Below, piece after piece: positions 40,134-48,429 of a DNA stretch of 64,000 nucleotides. Each line of letters starts with the position of its first letter. Position 1 is the first letter of the stretch. A program made the translations under genes and the position numbers. The notes below the pieces were generated by a model. That model was given only the letters and a program-made list of their open reading frames with translations, was not told the DNA's origin and did not search any database. Source of the DNA: Denitratisoma sp. DHT3 (GTDB lineage: Bacteria > Pseudomonadota > Gammaproteobacteria > Burkholderiales > Rhodocyclaceae); contig NZ_CP020914.1 of the NCBI RefSeq assembly GCF_007833355.1, positions 420,047 to 484,046 on the forward strand. Reading direction: 5' to 3'.

Positions 40134-41360
40134 ATGCAACCGGTTCTGAAGTCCGCCAAGCTCGCCAATGTCTGCTATGACATCCGGGGGCCGGTCCTGG
40201 CCCGGGCGCGGCAGATGGAGGAGGACGGCCACCGGGTGATCAAGCTCAACATCGGCAACCTGGCGCCCTTCGGCTTCGAGGCGCCGGAGGAGATCGTCCA
40301 GGACGTGATCCGCAACCTGCCGGATTCCTCGGGCTATTCCGATTCCAAGGGCCTGTTCGCCGCGCGCAAGGCCATCATGCACTACACCCAGCAGAAGGCC
40401 ATTGCCGGGGTGGGCATCGAGGACATCTACATCGGCAACGGCGCCTCCGAGCTGATCGTGATGGCGATGCAGGCGCTGTTGAATCCGGGCGACGAGGTGC
40501 TGGTGCCGGCGCCCGACTATCCGCTGTGGACCGCCGCGGTGACCCTGGGCGGCGGCACGCCGCGCCATTACGTGTGCGACGAGCAGGCGGGCTGGCTGCC
40601 GGACCTGGCCGACATCCGGGCCAAGATCACCGCCAACACGCGGGCCATCGTGCTGATCAACCCGAACAATCCCACCGGCGCGCTCTATCCCGACGAACTG
40701 CTGCGCGAGATCATCGAGATCGCCCGCACCCACGACCTGATCGTCTTCGCCGACGAGATCTACGACAAGGTGCTCTACGACGGCAACACCCACACCTCGA
40801 TCGCCTCCCTGGCCGACGACGTGCTGTTCGTGACCCTCAACGGCCTGTCCAAGAACTACCGGGCCTGCGGCTTCCGCGCCGGCTGGATGGTGATCTCCGG
40901 CGAAAAGCGCCACGCCCAGGACTACATCGAGGGCCTCAACATCCTGGCCTCGATGCGCCTGTGCTCCAACGTGCCGGGGCAGTTCGCGATCCAGACCGCG
41001 CTCGGCGGCTACCAGAGCATCAATGACCTGGTGGCGCCGAGCGGCCGGCTGTGCCGCCAGCGCGACCTCGCCCACTCGCTGCTGACCGAGATTCCCGGCG
41101 TCACCTGCGTCAAGCCCAAGGCGGCGCTGTACCTGTTTCCGCGCCTCGACCCCAAGCTCTACCCGATCAGCGACGACCAGCAGTTCATCCTCGAACTGCT
41201 GGAGGCGGAGCGGGTGCTGCTGGTCCAGGGCAGCGGTTTCAACTGGGCCCATCCCGACCATTTCCGCGTCGTCTTCCTGCCCCACGAGGACGACCTGCGC
41301 GAAGCCATCGGCCGCATCGGCCGCTTCCTGGAAGGCTATCGCAAGCGGCATGGCACTTGA
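40134..41360 (+). CDS. alaA: Alanine/pyruvate aminotransferase, AlaA type
   Basis: A 408-residue class I PLP aminotransferase that closely matches E. coli AlaA along its length: KLANVCYDIRGPVL at residue 9, LNIGNLAPFGFEAP near 40, IYIGNGASELIVMAMQALL near 100, PAPDYPLWTAAV near 125 and the PLP lysine Lys240 in NGLSKNYRACGFRAGW. It interconverts glutamate/pyruvate and alanine. I start at MQPVLKS because AAAGGAAAA precedes it and homology begins there. It is the first gene of a coupled unit with a GNAT protein and hom. Confidence 0.93.
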   Translation: MQPVLKSAKLANVCYDIRGPVLARARQMEEDGHRVIKLNIGNLAPFGFEAPEEIVQDVIRNLPDSSGYSDSKGLFAARKAIMHYTQQKAIAGVGIEDIYIGNGASELIVMAMQALLNPGDEVLVPAPDYPLWTAAVTLGGGTPRHYVCDEQAGWLPDLADIRAKITANTRAIVLINPNNPTGALYPDELLREIIEIARTHDLIVFADEIYDKVLYDGNTHTSIASLADDVLFVTLNGLSKNYRACGFRAGWMVISGEKRHAQDYIEGLNILASMRLCSNVPGQFAIQTALGGYQSINDLVAPSGRLCRQRDLAHSLLTEIPGVTCVKPKAALYLFPRLDPKLYPISDDQQFILELLEAERVLLVQGSGFNWAHPDHFRVVFLPHEDDLREAIGRIGRFLEGYRKRHGT

Positions 41361-41802
41361 ATGGGCGCTGTATGAAGTCACCGACGCCGCCGGCACGGTG
41401 ATCGCGCCGGAGTGGCTGGCCCGGGCCGAGACCGTGCACCGCCAGCTGCGCGACAAGCTGCCCGGCGACTACGCGGAGCGCCTGTGCCGGGTGTTCGGCG
41501 GCGGCGGCCGCATGGTGGTGGCGGCCGAGGGCGACGCGGTGCGAGGCCTGGCCCTGTGGCGCCTGGTGGAGAACACCTATGAAGGCCGCCGCCTGTATGT
41601 GGACGACTTGGTGACCGACGCGGACTACCGTTCCCGGGGCGTCGGCCATGGCCTGCTCGCGTACCTCGAGGGGCGGGCCCGGGCCCTGGATTGCGATGTG
41701 TTGAGCCTGGACTCGGGCACCCAACGCCACGACGCGCACCGTTTTTATTTCCGGGAAGGCTTTGTGATTCCCTCTTTTTGCTTCAGAAAGAACCTCAAAT
41801 GA
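41350..41802 (+). CDS. GNAT-family N-acetyltransferase
   Basis: A 150-residue acetyltransferase with the GNAT core LYVDDLVTDADYRSRGVGHGLL near residues 78-99 (motif A, acetyl-CoA pyrophosphate loop RSRGVG) and the C-terminal DSGTQRHDAHRFYFREGF segment. It overlaps alaA by 11 bases and hom by four bases (ATGA), so all three are translated as one unit. The substrate is unknown; amino compounds of central metabolism or peptide termini are possible. Confidence 0.9.
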   Translation: MALEWALYEVTDAAGTVIAPEWLARAETVHRQLRDKLPGDYAERLCRVFGGGGRMVVAAEGDAVRGLALWRLVENTYEGRRLYVDDLVTDADYRSRGVGHGLLAYLEGRARALDCDVLSLDSGTQRHDAHRFYFREGFVIPSFCFRKNLK

Positions 41803-43112
41803 AACCCATCAATGTTGGCCTTCTCGGCATCGGCACCGTCGGCGGCGGCACCTACACTGTCCTCACTCGCAACGAGGCGGAGATCACCCGCCGCGCCGGC
41901 CGTCCGATCCGCATCACCAAGGTGGCGGACAAGAACCTGGCGCTGGCGCAGGAGGTGACCGGCGGCAAGGCCGCCCTGACCGACGACGCCTTTGCCGTGG
42001 TGACCGACCCCGAGATCGACATCGTGGTGGAGCTGATCGGCGGCTACGGCATCGCCAAGGAACTGGTGATGAAGGCCATCGAGAACGGCAAGCACGTGGT
42101 CACCGCCAACAAGGCCCTGCTCGCGGTGCATGGCACCGAGATCTTCGCCGCCGCCCAGCGGAAGGGCGTGATGGTGGCCTTCGAGGCCGCCGTGGCCGGC
42201 GGCATCCCCATCATCAAGGCGGTGCGCGAGGGCTTGGCCGCCAACCGCATCCAGTGGGTCGCCGGCATCATCAACGGCACCACCAACTTCATCCTCTCCG
42301 AGATGCGCGACAAGGGTCTGCCCTTCGCCGAGGCGCTGAAGGAGGCGCAGCGCCTGGGCTACGCGGAAGCCGACCCGACCTTCGACATCGAAGGCGTGGA
42401 CGCCGCGCACAAGGTGACGATCCTCTCCGCCATCGCCTTCGGCATCCCGGTGCAGTTCGACAAGGCACACGTCGAAGGCATCAGCAAGCTGGAAGCCGAG
42501 GACATCAAGTACGCCGAGCAGCTGGGCTACCGCATCAAGCTGCTGGGCATCACCAAGCGCAAGGAAAACGGCATCGAGCTGCGCGTGCATCCGACCCTGA
42601 TCCCGTCCAAGCGCCTGATCGCCAACGTCGAAGGGGCGATGAACGCGGTGCTGGTGCAGGGCGACGCCGTCGGCTCCACGCTCTACTACGGCAAGGGCGC
42701 CGGCGCCGAGCCCACCGCCAGCGCGGTGATCGCCGACCTGGTGGACGTGACCCGGATGCACACTGCCGATCCGGAGAACCGCGTGCCCCATCTGGCCTTC
42801 CAGCCCGACGCCATGGCCGACACGCCGATCCTGCCGCTGGCCGAGGTGGAGACCGCCTACTACCTGCGCCTGCGGGTGGAGGACAAGCCCGGCGTGCTGG
42901 CCGACGTGACCCGCATCCTCGCCGACGCGCGGATTTCCATCGACGCCCTGCTGCAGCGCGAGCCCGGCGAGGGCGAGGCCCAGACCGACATCATCATCCT
43001 GAGCCACGTCTGCCAGGAAAAACAGGCCGATGCCGCGATCGCCCGGATCGAGGCGCTGCCGGCGGTGAAGCGCAAGGTCATCCGGCTGCGGCTGGAAGAA
43101 CTCGACCGCTGA
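41799..43112 (+). CDS. hom: Homoserine dehydrogenase
   Basis: A 437-residue enzyme converting aspartate semialdehyde to homoserine. The NAD(P) fold opens with NVGLLGIGTVGGGTYTVL; HVVTANKALLAVHG near 100-113 and AGIINGTTNFILSEM near 163-177 are family signatures, and a C-terminal ACT domain (~355-430, RVEDKPGVLADVTRIL) provides threonine feedback control. ATG overlaps the previous stop. In many Betaproteobacteria thrC follows directly; here no thrC is present and the catabolic island begins after a 329-base gap. Confidence 0.95.
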   Translation: MKPINVGLLGIGTVGGGTYTVLTRNEAEITRRAGRPIRITKVADKNLALAQEVTGGKAALTDDAFAVVTDPEIDIVVELIGGYGIAKELVMKAIENGKHVVTANKALLAVHGTEIFAAAQRKGVMVAFEAAVAGGIPIIKAVREGLAANRIQWVAGIINGTTNFILSEMRDKGLPFAEALKEAQRLGYAEADPTFDIEGVDAAHKVTILSAIAFGIPVQFDKAHVEGISKLEAEDIKYAEQLGYRIKLLGITKRKENGIELRVHPTLIPSKRLIANVEGAMNAVLVQGDAVGSTLYYGKGAGAEPTASAVIADLVDVTRMHTADPENRVPHLAFQPDAMADTPILPLAEVETAYYLRLRVEDKPGVLADVTRILADARISIDALLQREPGEGEAQTDIIILSHVCQEKQADAAIARIEALPAVKRKVIRLRLEELDR

Positions 43113-43441
43113 CCCCCGATCCCCCAGCCCCCGCGGACCGAGTCGGTTCCCGGGGGCGGTTGCCGTCTACGCCGCCATCGGTTCGCGGGATGTTTCGGGT
43201 GGTGCACTGCAAAATAAACGCGAACAACGATTCAGCGGCGTGCCTGGGCCGGTGACAGGGCCACTTCTCGTATGTCCGCTGCGGCGCAAATGTGAGTTGC
43301 CGCCGTGGGGCCCGTTGCGTTAGATTCTTGTCGAGTCAAGGAAATGCCGCCAATCCGTTTGCCGGCGGCCGCGCGGGGCTTTCGGGGGGACCCGGAAGGG
43401 GGCGCCTTCCGTTCGCATCAAGTTGAGAACCACAAAGAAGA
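43113..43441. other. Intergenic junction between hom and the side-chain catabolic cluster
   Basis: A 329-base gap without a convincing gene. It contains a long GC-rich hairpin at 43128-43156 (CCCCCG and GGACCGA arms around a one-base loop) that probably ends hom transcription although it lacks a T-run. The promoter of the plus-strand catabolic operon must lie in the right half; AAAGAAGA before 43442 could be its ribosome site. Confidence 0.5.
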
Positions 43442-44413
43442 ATGCCCGAGACGAATATCGATGTCGAAGCCCACGTCAAGGCGATGGTGGGCCGCGAGTA
43501 TGGCCGCGTCTATGCCTGGGATCCGGTCAATCAGCCCATGATTCGCCAGTGGTGCGAGGCGATGGGCAACAAGAGCGTCCTCTACCACGATTCCGCGTTC
43601 GCGGCGCAGTCGGTCCATGGCGGCCAGGTGGCGCCGCCGACGATGCTGCAGGCCTGGACCCTGGCCGGCGTCAATGGCGAGACCCCGCCCGGCTCCAGCG
43701 CGGTGAATCCCTACGAGGCGGTGGATTTCCTCACCAACAACGGCTTCCCGGTGAATGTGGCGGTGAATGCGGAGCAGGAGTATTTCCGCTATCTGCGCCT
43801 GGGCGAGTCGCTGTGCTTCACCTCGATGCTGGAGTCGGTCAGCGACCTGAAGAAGACGGCGCTGGGCACGGGCTATTTCGTCACCAACCTGATGACCTTC
43901 ATGACCACCGAGGGCGAGAAGGTCGGCACCATGCGCTTCCGCCTGTTCGTCTATCGGCCCCATCAGGCGGCGGACGGGGCTACGGCGGAAACCCAGGCCG
44001 AGGCGCCGGCACAACCCGCGCCGCGCCGCCCGCATCCGGGCGTGAGCGACGATACCCGGTTTTTCTGGGACGGCCTCAAGCAAGGCAGGCTGTTGATCCA
44101 GAAGTGCAGCGCCTGCGGCCAGTTGCGCCATCCGCCGGCGCCGTGCTGTCCCGATTGCCATTCCTTCGCCTGGGAGACGCTGCCGGCCAGCGGGCGCGGC
44201 GTGATCCATTCCTTCGTGGTGGTGCATCACCCGCAGGTGGCGGGAATCGAGGCGCCCAATCCGGTGCTGCTGGTGGAATTGGAAGAGGGTACCCGCCTGG
44301 TGGCGGGCCTGGTCGGGATCGAGCGCTCCGAGATCAGGATAGGGATGCCGGTGCAGGCGGAGTTCCTGCGTGTGGATGAAGAATTGGTCGTGCCGGTGTT
44401 CCGGCCCATTTGA
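43442..44413 (+). CDS. chsH2: ChsH2-like fusion: MaoC-type hot-dog hydratase domain + DUF35 domain
   Basis: A 323-residue two-domain protein. Residues ~10-175 are a MaoC-like hot-dog domain in which the usual catalytic Asp is replaced (MGNKSVLYH, Asn43). Residues ~200-323 are a DUF35 zinc ribbon/OB fold with Cys222, Cys225, Cys236, Cys239. This is the layout of mycobacterial ChsH2, which pairs with ChsH1 to hydrate the steroid 17(20)-enoyl-CoA, while its DUF35 part binds the Ltp2 retro-aldolase. The ChsH1-like and Ltp2-like genes follow in the same operon. The match to the igr locus is knowledge-based inference; the domains themselves are clear. Confidence 0.85.
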   Translation: MPETNIDVEAHVKAMVGREYGRVYAWDPVNQPMIRQWCEAMGNKSVLYHDSAFAAQSVHGGQVAPPTMLQAWTLAGVNGETPPGSSAVNPYEAVDFLTNNGFPVNVAVNAEQEYFRYLRLGESLCFTSMLESVSDLKKTALGTGYFVTNLMTFMTTEGEKVGTMRFRLFVYRPHQAADGATAETQAEAPAQPAPRRPHPGVSDDTRFFWDGLKQGRLLIQKCSACGQLRHPPAPCCPDCHSFAWETLPASGRGVIHSFVVVHHPQVAGIEAPNPVLLVELEEGTRLVAGLVGIERSEIRIGMPVQAEFLRVDEELVVPVFRPI

Positions 44414-44424
44414 GGGAGCGATAC

Positions 44425-45537
44425 ATGGAGTTCACTTTCAGCGAAGAACAGCGGGCCATTGCCGATCTGGCGACCAGCGTGTTTTCGGACTACTGCTCTG
44501 ACGAACAGACGCAGAAATTCTCGGCCGGCGGCGCCGCCTACGACGCCGAGCTGTGGCAGCAGCTGCGGGAGACGGGCCTGGTGTCCCTGATCGTCGCCGA
44601 GGAGGATGGCGGCACGGGCCTGGGCATGGTCGAGCTGATGCTGACCCTGGAGCAGCAGGGGCGCTTTCTGGCGCGCGTGCCGCTGTGGTCCACCCAGCTC
44701 GCGGCGGCGGCGGTTTCCCGCTTCGCCGCGCCGGCGGCCAAGTCCGCTTGGCTGGCCGATCTGGCCGCCGGCGCCAAGCTCGCCGCGATCAGCCTGGAAG
44801 GGTTGCTGGCCAGCCAGGGCCTGACCCTGAACGCCGAACCCACGGCCGCCGGCTGGCGCCTGCGGGGACGGGCGGTGGCGGTGGCGCTGGCCGGGCAGTC
44901 GGCGGTGGCGCTGCTGCCGGCGCAGACGCCGTCCGGCGTGCGTCTGTTCCTGGTGGATCTGTCCTTGCCCGGCATCGGCAAGGTCGCCGGGCTGCTGACC
45001 CACGGCGAGCCGGCGGCGGACCTGTTGTTCGATGGTCTCGAACTTCCGGCGGACGCGTCGCTCGCGGCCGAAGCCCTGGCCTGGCTGGAGCCGCGCGTGG
45101 TGGCCTGCCTGGGCGCGCTGCATCTGGGGGTGTCGCGCGAGGCGCTGAACCGGGTGGTGGCTTACACCTCGGAGCGGGTGCAGTTCGGCCGCACCATCGC
45201 CAGCTTCCAGGCGATCACCCAGAAGACGGCGGACTGCCTGATCGACACCGAGGCCCTGCGCTCCACCCTGTGGCAACTCTGCTGGCGCCTGGACGCCGGC
45301 CTGGATGCGGCCGGCGCGGCCGGCGCGGTGAAGGTCTGGGCCTGCGACTGCGGCTATCGCGTCACCCATGCCGCGCAGCACATGCACGGCGGCATCGGCG
45401 TCGACCTGACCTATCCGATCCATCGCTTCACCCTGTGGAGCCGTGCCCTGGAGGTGACCTTCGGCGGCGCGCCCGCGCAACTGGCGGCCCTCGGGCAGTG
45501 GCTGGCGAGTCCGGAGGCCCACGGGGCCGAGCTATGA
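44425..45537 (+). CDS. Acyl-CoA dehydrogenase, ChsE1/FadE28-like subunit
   Basis: A 370-residue acyl-CoA dehydrogenase, shorter than average (~390). It opens with FTFSEEQRAIADLATSVF and contains RVQFGRTIASFQAITQKTAD near 250-270 and the C-terminal MHGGIGVDLTYPIHRF near 322-338. The middle domain is weakly conserved, as in the smaller subunit of actinobacterial heterotetrameric ChsE enzymes. I start at ATG 44425, after GGGAG, rather than the TTG fused to the previous stop. Its partner is probably the dehydrogenase at 47159-48337. Electrons would go to ETF. Confidence 0.83.
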   Translation: MEFTFSEEQRAIADLATSVFSDYCSDEQTQKFSAGGAAYDAELWQQLRETGLVSLIVAEEDGGTGLGMVELMLTLEQQGRFLARVPLWSTQLAAAAVSRFAAPAAKSAWLADLAAGAKLAAISLEGLLASQGLTLNAEPTAAGWRLRGRAVAVALAGQSAVALLPAQTPSGVRLFLVDLSLPGIGKVAGLLTHGEPAADLLFDGLELPADASLAAEALAWLEPRVVACLGALHLGVSREALNRVVAYTSERVQFGRTIASFQAITQKTADCLIDTEALRSTLWQLCWRLDAGLDAAGAAGAVKVWACDCGYRVTHAAQHMHGGIGVDLTYPIHRFTLWSRALEVTFGGAPAQLAALGQWLASPEAHGAEL

Positions 45538-45956
45538 GCTGGACGGAAACCCGCCGGTTCGATCAGGTGGCGGTCGGCGAGGACCTGCCGCCGCTGGACA
45601 TCCCGATCAGCGTGCGGCAGATCGTCTCCTGCGCCATCGCCACCCGCGATTACCAGAACGTGCATCACGATCTGGAAGCCACCCGCGCCCTCGGCTCGCC
45701 CAACATCTTCATGAACATCCTCACCACGGGCGGGCTGGTGGAACGCTACATCGGCGAGTGGGCCGGCCCCGAGGCGCTGTTCCGCAAGGTGGCGATCCGC
45801 CTGGGGGCGCCCAATTATCCGGGCGACACCATGACCATGAGCGCCAAGGTCACCGCCAAGGGCGAAGCGGAGCGCACCGTGGAACTGGACGTCACCGGCC
45901 GCAATGCCATCGGCAACCACCTGATGGCCACCGTGGTGGTGGCGCTGCCGTGCTGA
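45534..45956 (+). CDS. chsH1: ChsH1-like MaoC-family enoyl-CoA hydratase
   Basis: A 140-residue single hot-dog hydratase. The catalytic D-x4-H motif is Asp39 to His44 (TRDYQNVHHD), like ChsH1 of the cholesterol igr operon, so it should be the active half of a ChsH1-ChsH2 complex with the degenerate hot-dog protein at 43442-44413. Its ATG overlaps the dehydrogenase stop (ATGA), and it precedes the Ltp2-like gene by 13 bases. The predicted reaction is hydration of a steroid C22 side-chain enoyl-CoA. Confidence 0.88.
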   Translation: MSWTETRRFDQVAVGEDLPPLDIPISVRQIVSCAIATRDYQNVHHDLEATRALGSPNIFMNILTTGGLVERYIGEWAGPEALFRKVAIRLGAPNYPGDTMTMSAKVTAKGEAERTVELDVTGRNAIGNHLMATVVVALPC

Positions 45957-45969
45957 GGACGGGACGGAA

Positions 45970-47148
45970 ATGAGCACGCATCCCCTGTCCCGGCGCGTGG
46001 CGGTCGCGGGCATCGGCGCCACCGAGTTCTCCAAGAACTCCGGGCGCACCGAGATCCATCTGGCGATGGAGGCCGTGCTGGCCGCCCTGGCCGACGCGGG
46101 CATCGATCCCAAGGAGGTGGACGGCCTGTCCACCTTCACCATGGACAACGTGCCGGAGCGGGAAGTGTTCCGCCTCCTGGGCGGCAAGCAGCTGAAGTTC
46201 TTCAGCCGCACCCACGAGGGCGGCGGCGCGGCCTGCGCCCCGCTGCTGCACGGCGCGATGGCGATCCACAGCGGCGTCGCCGACGTGGTGGTGTGCTACC
46301 GGGCGATGAACGAGCGCTCCTGGTACCGCTTCGGTTCCGGCGTCGCCGACTGGCCGGCGAGCCCGCTGGCCGAGTCGGTGCATTTCGGCTGGTACAACCC
46401 CTTCGGCCTGGTCTCCCCGGCGTCCTGGATCGCCATGGCGGCGCAGCGCTACATGCACGACTTCGGCGCCACCAGCGAGGATTTCGGCCGGGTGGCCGTG
46501 GCGGCGCGGGATTTCGCCGCGGTCAATCCCAAGGCCTTTTTCCACGGCAAGCCGCTGACGCTGGAGCAGCACCAGGCTTCGCGCTGGATCGTCGAGCCGC
46601 TGCACCTCTACGACTGCTGCCAGGAATCCGACGGCGCCGTGGCGGTGGTGCTGGTCTCCGCCGAGCGGGCCAGGAGCCTGAAGCAGAAGCCGGTGCTGAT
46701 CGCCGCCGCGGCGCAGGGGATGACCGACGACATGCAGAGCGTCACCTCCTTCTACCGCAAGGACATCACGGCCCTGTCCGAGATGCGCCTGGTGGCGGAT
46801 CAGCTCTACGCGATGGCCGACCTGACGCCCGACGACATCCAGACGGCGGTGCTCTACGATCATTTCTCGCCCTTCATCCTGCCCCAGCTGGAGGTCTTCG
46901 GCTTCTGCCGGCGCGGCGAGGCCAAGGATTTCGTCCGTGCCGGCGAGCACGCGCGCGGCGGCCGCCTGCCGATCAACACCAACGGCGGCCAGCTGGGCGA
47001 GGCCTACATCCACGGCATGAACGGTATCGCGGAAGGCGTGCGCCAGTTGCGCGGCACCTCCGTCAACCAGGTTGCCAACGTCAAGAATGTGGTGGTCTCC
47101 GCCGGCAGCGGCGTGCCCACCAGCGGTCTAATCCTGTCCACTGAATGA
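45970..47148 (+). CDS. ltp2: Ltp2-like lipid-transfer thiolase homologue (steroid retro-aldolase)
   Basis: A 392-residue thiolase-fold protein. The thiolase nucleophilic Cys position is not kept (THEGGGAACAPLLHG aligns a Gly there), while Tyr296 (LYDHFSPF) and Tyr346 (GEAYIHGMNG) lie at the places of the two catalytic tyrosines reported for Ltp2 retro-aldolases. Such enzymes cleave 17-hydroxy-steroid-C22-oyl-CoA into a 17-ketosteroid and propionyl-CoA, with the DUF35 domain of ChsH2 as partner, which is encoded two genes upstream. The residue mapping is from memory of the family and should be checked by alignment. Confidence 0.85.
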   Translation: MSTHPLSRRVAVAGIGATEFSKNSGRTEIHLAMEAVLAALADAGIDPKEVDGLSTFTMDNVPEREVFRLLGGKQLKFFSRTHEGGGAACAPLLHGAMAIHSGVADVVVCYRAMNERSWYRFGSGVADWPASPLAESVHFGWYNPFGLVSPASWIAMAAQRYMHDFGATSEDFGRVAVAARDFAAVNPKAFFHGKPLTLEQHQASRWIVEPLHLYDCCQESDGAVAVVLVSAERARSLKQKPVLIAAAAQGMTDDMQSVTSFYRKDITALSEMRLVADQLYAMADLTPDDIQTAVLYDHFSPFILPQLEVFGFCRRGEAKDFVRAGEHARGGRLPINTNGGQLGEAYIHGMNGIAEGVRQLRGTSVNQVANVKNVVVSAGSGVPTSGLILSTE

Positions 47149-47158
47149 GGACGCAGTT

Positions 47159-48337
47159 ATGCACGTGAATCTGTCCCCCGAACAAGAGGCCATGAAGCTG
47201 GAGATCCGGGCCTATTTCAACCAGTTGATGACGCCCGAGTCCAAGGCCCTGCTGCACGACTACAAGAACCCGGCGCGGGTCCACGAGTACAAGCGGGTGG
47301 TGCGCCAGATGGGCAAGGACGGCTGGCTCGCGGTGGGCTGGCCGAAGGAGTACGGCGGCAAGGGCTACACGCCGCTGGAGCAGCTGATCTTCTTCGAGGA
47401 GTCGTTCCTGGCCGGCGCGGTCCTGCCGTTCGTGACGATCAACACCGTGGGGCCGGCGCTGATGGCCCACGGCTCCGAGGAGCACAAGAAGAAGTTCCTG
47501 CCCGGCATGGCCGCCGGCGAAATCCATTTCAGCATCGGCTACACCGAGCCGGCCGCCGGCACCGACCTGGCCACCCTGAAGACCGCGGCGGTGAAGGATA
47601 GCGACGGTTTCGTGGTGAATGGCAACAAGGTCTTCACCTCCGACGCCGACGCCGCCGACTACGTCTGGCTGGCCTGCCGCAGCGATCCGGATCTGCCGCG
47701 CCACAAGGGCATCTCGATCCTGATCGTGGACACCAAGGACCCCGGCTTCTCCTTCACGCCGATCTACACGGTGGGCCACATGACCAACGTCACCTACTAC
47801 GACAACGTGCGGGTGCCGGCGTCCATGCTGGTCGGGGAACTCAACGGCGGCTGGAAGCTGATCACCTCCCAGCTCAACCACGAGCGCATCGGGCTGGGCG
47901 CGATGGGCGTCAAGGCGCGCGGCGACTTCGTGAAGACGCTGGAATGGGCGCGCAGCGCCGACGCGAGCGGGCGCCGGCCGATCGACACGCCCTGGGTGGC
48001 GAGCCGGCTCGCCGACTGCTACCGCCAGGTGGAGGCGATGCGGCTGATGAGCTACCGCATGGCGGCCGACCTCACCGCCGGCAAGATGGACGTGGGCCTG
48101 GCCTCCGCCTCCAAGGTGTTCGGCACCGAGGCCACCATCGACGTGTATCGCAAGCTGATGGAAGTGGTCGGTGCCGGCAGCCTGTACCAGCACGGCAGCC
48201 CGGCGGCGGCGCTGAACGGCATCCTCGAGGAGGAATACCGCGGCGCCCTGGTGAACACCTTCGGCGGCGGGGTCAACGAGATGCTGCGCGACATGGCCTC
48301 CCAGTTCGGCCTGGGCATGGCCAAGGCCAGCCGCTGA
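47159..48337 (+). CDS. Acyl-CoA dehydrogenase, ChsE2/FadE29-like subunit
   Basis: A 392-residue acyl-CoA dehydrogenase. Clear segments are DGWLAVGWPKEYGGKG near 55-70, the FAD/substrate region IGYTEPAAGTDLATLKT near 124-140 and LNGGWKLITSQLNHERIGLG near 225-245. Near the C-terminus IDVYRKLMEVVGAGSLY replaces the more usual MHGGxG pattern. It follows the Ltp2-like gene by ten bases. In actinobacteria two unlike dehydrogenase subunits form an alpha2beta2 enzyme acting on the short steroid side chain; the 44425-45537 protein is the likely partner. Confidence 0.85.
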   Translation: MHVNLSPEQEAMKLEIRAYFNQLMTPESKALLHDYKNPARVHEYKRVVRQMGKDGWLAVGWPKEYGGKGYTPLEQLIFFEESFLAGAVLPFVTINTVGPALMAHGSEEHKKKFLPGMAAGEIHFSIGYTEPAAGTDLATLKTAAVKDSDGFVVNGNKVFTSDADAADYVWLACRSDPDLPRHKGISILIVDTKDPGFSFTPIYTVGHMTNVTYYDNVRVPASMLVGELNGGWKLITSQLNHERIGLGAMGVKARGDFVKTLEWARSADASGRRPIDTPWVASRLADCYRQVEAMRLMSYRMAADLTAGKMDVGLASASKVFGTEATIDVYRKLMEVVGAGSLYQHGSPAAALNGILEEEYRGALVNTFGGGVNEMLRDMASQFGLGMAKASR

Positions 48338-48364
48338 GGCCGGCGGATACAAGCAGAATTTCCC

Positions 48365-48402
48365 CCCATCCCAACCCTCTCCCCGCACGCGGGGAGAGGG
48401 GG
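48365..48402 (+). repeat. Short GC-rich dispersed hairpin repeat, copy 2
   Basis: A perfect 12-bp stem CCCTCTCCCCGC (48375-48386) / GCGGGGAGAGGG (48389-48400) with a two-base loop, preceded by CCCATCCCAA. It is the same element type as at 39517-39556. It lies between the dehydrogenase and CoA-ligase genes, without a following T-run, so it is not a classical terminator. Confidence 0.65.
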
Positions 48403-48429
48403 CGGCATTTTCATTGGAGGACGAGACTG

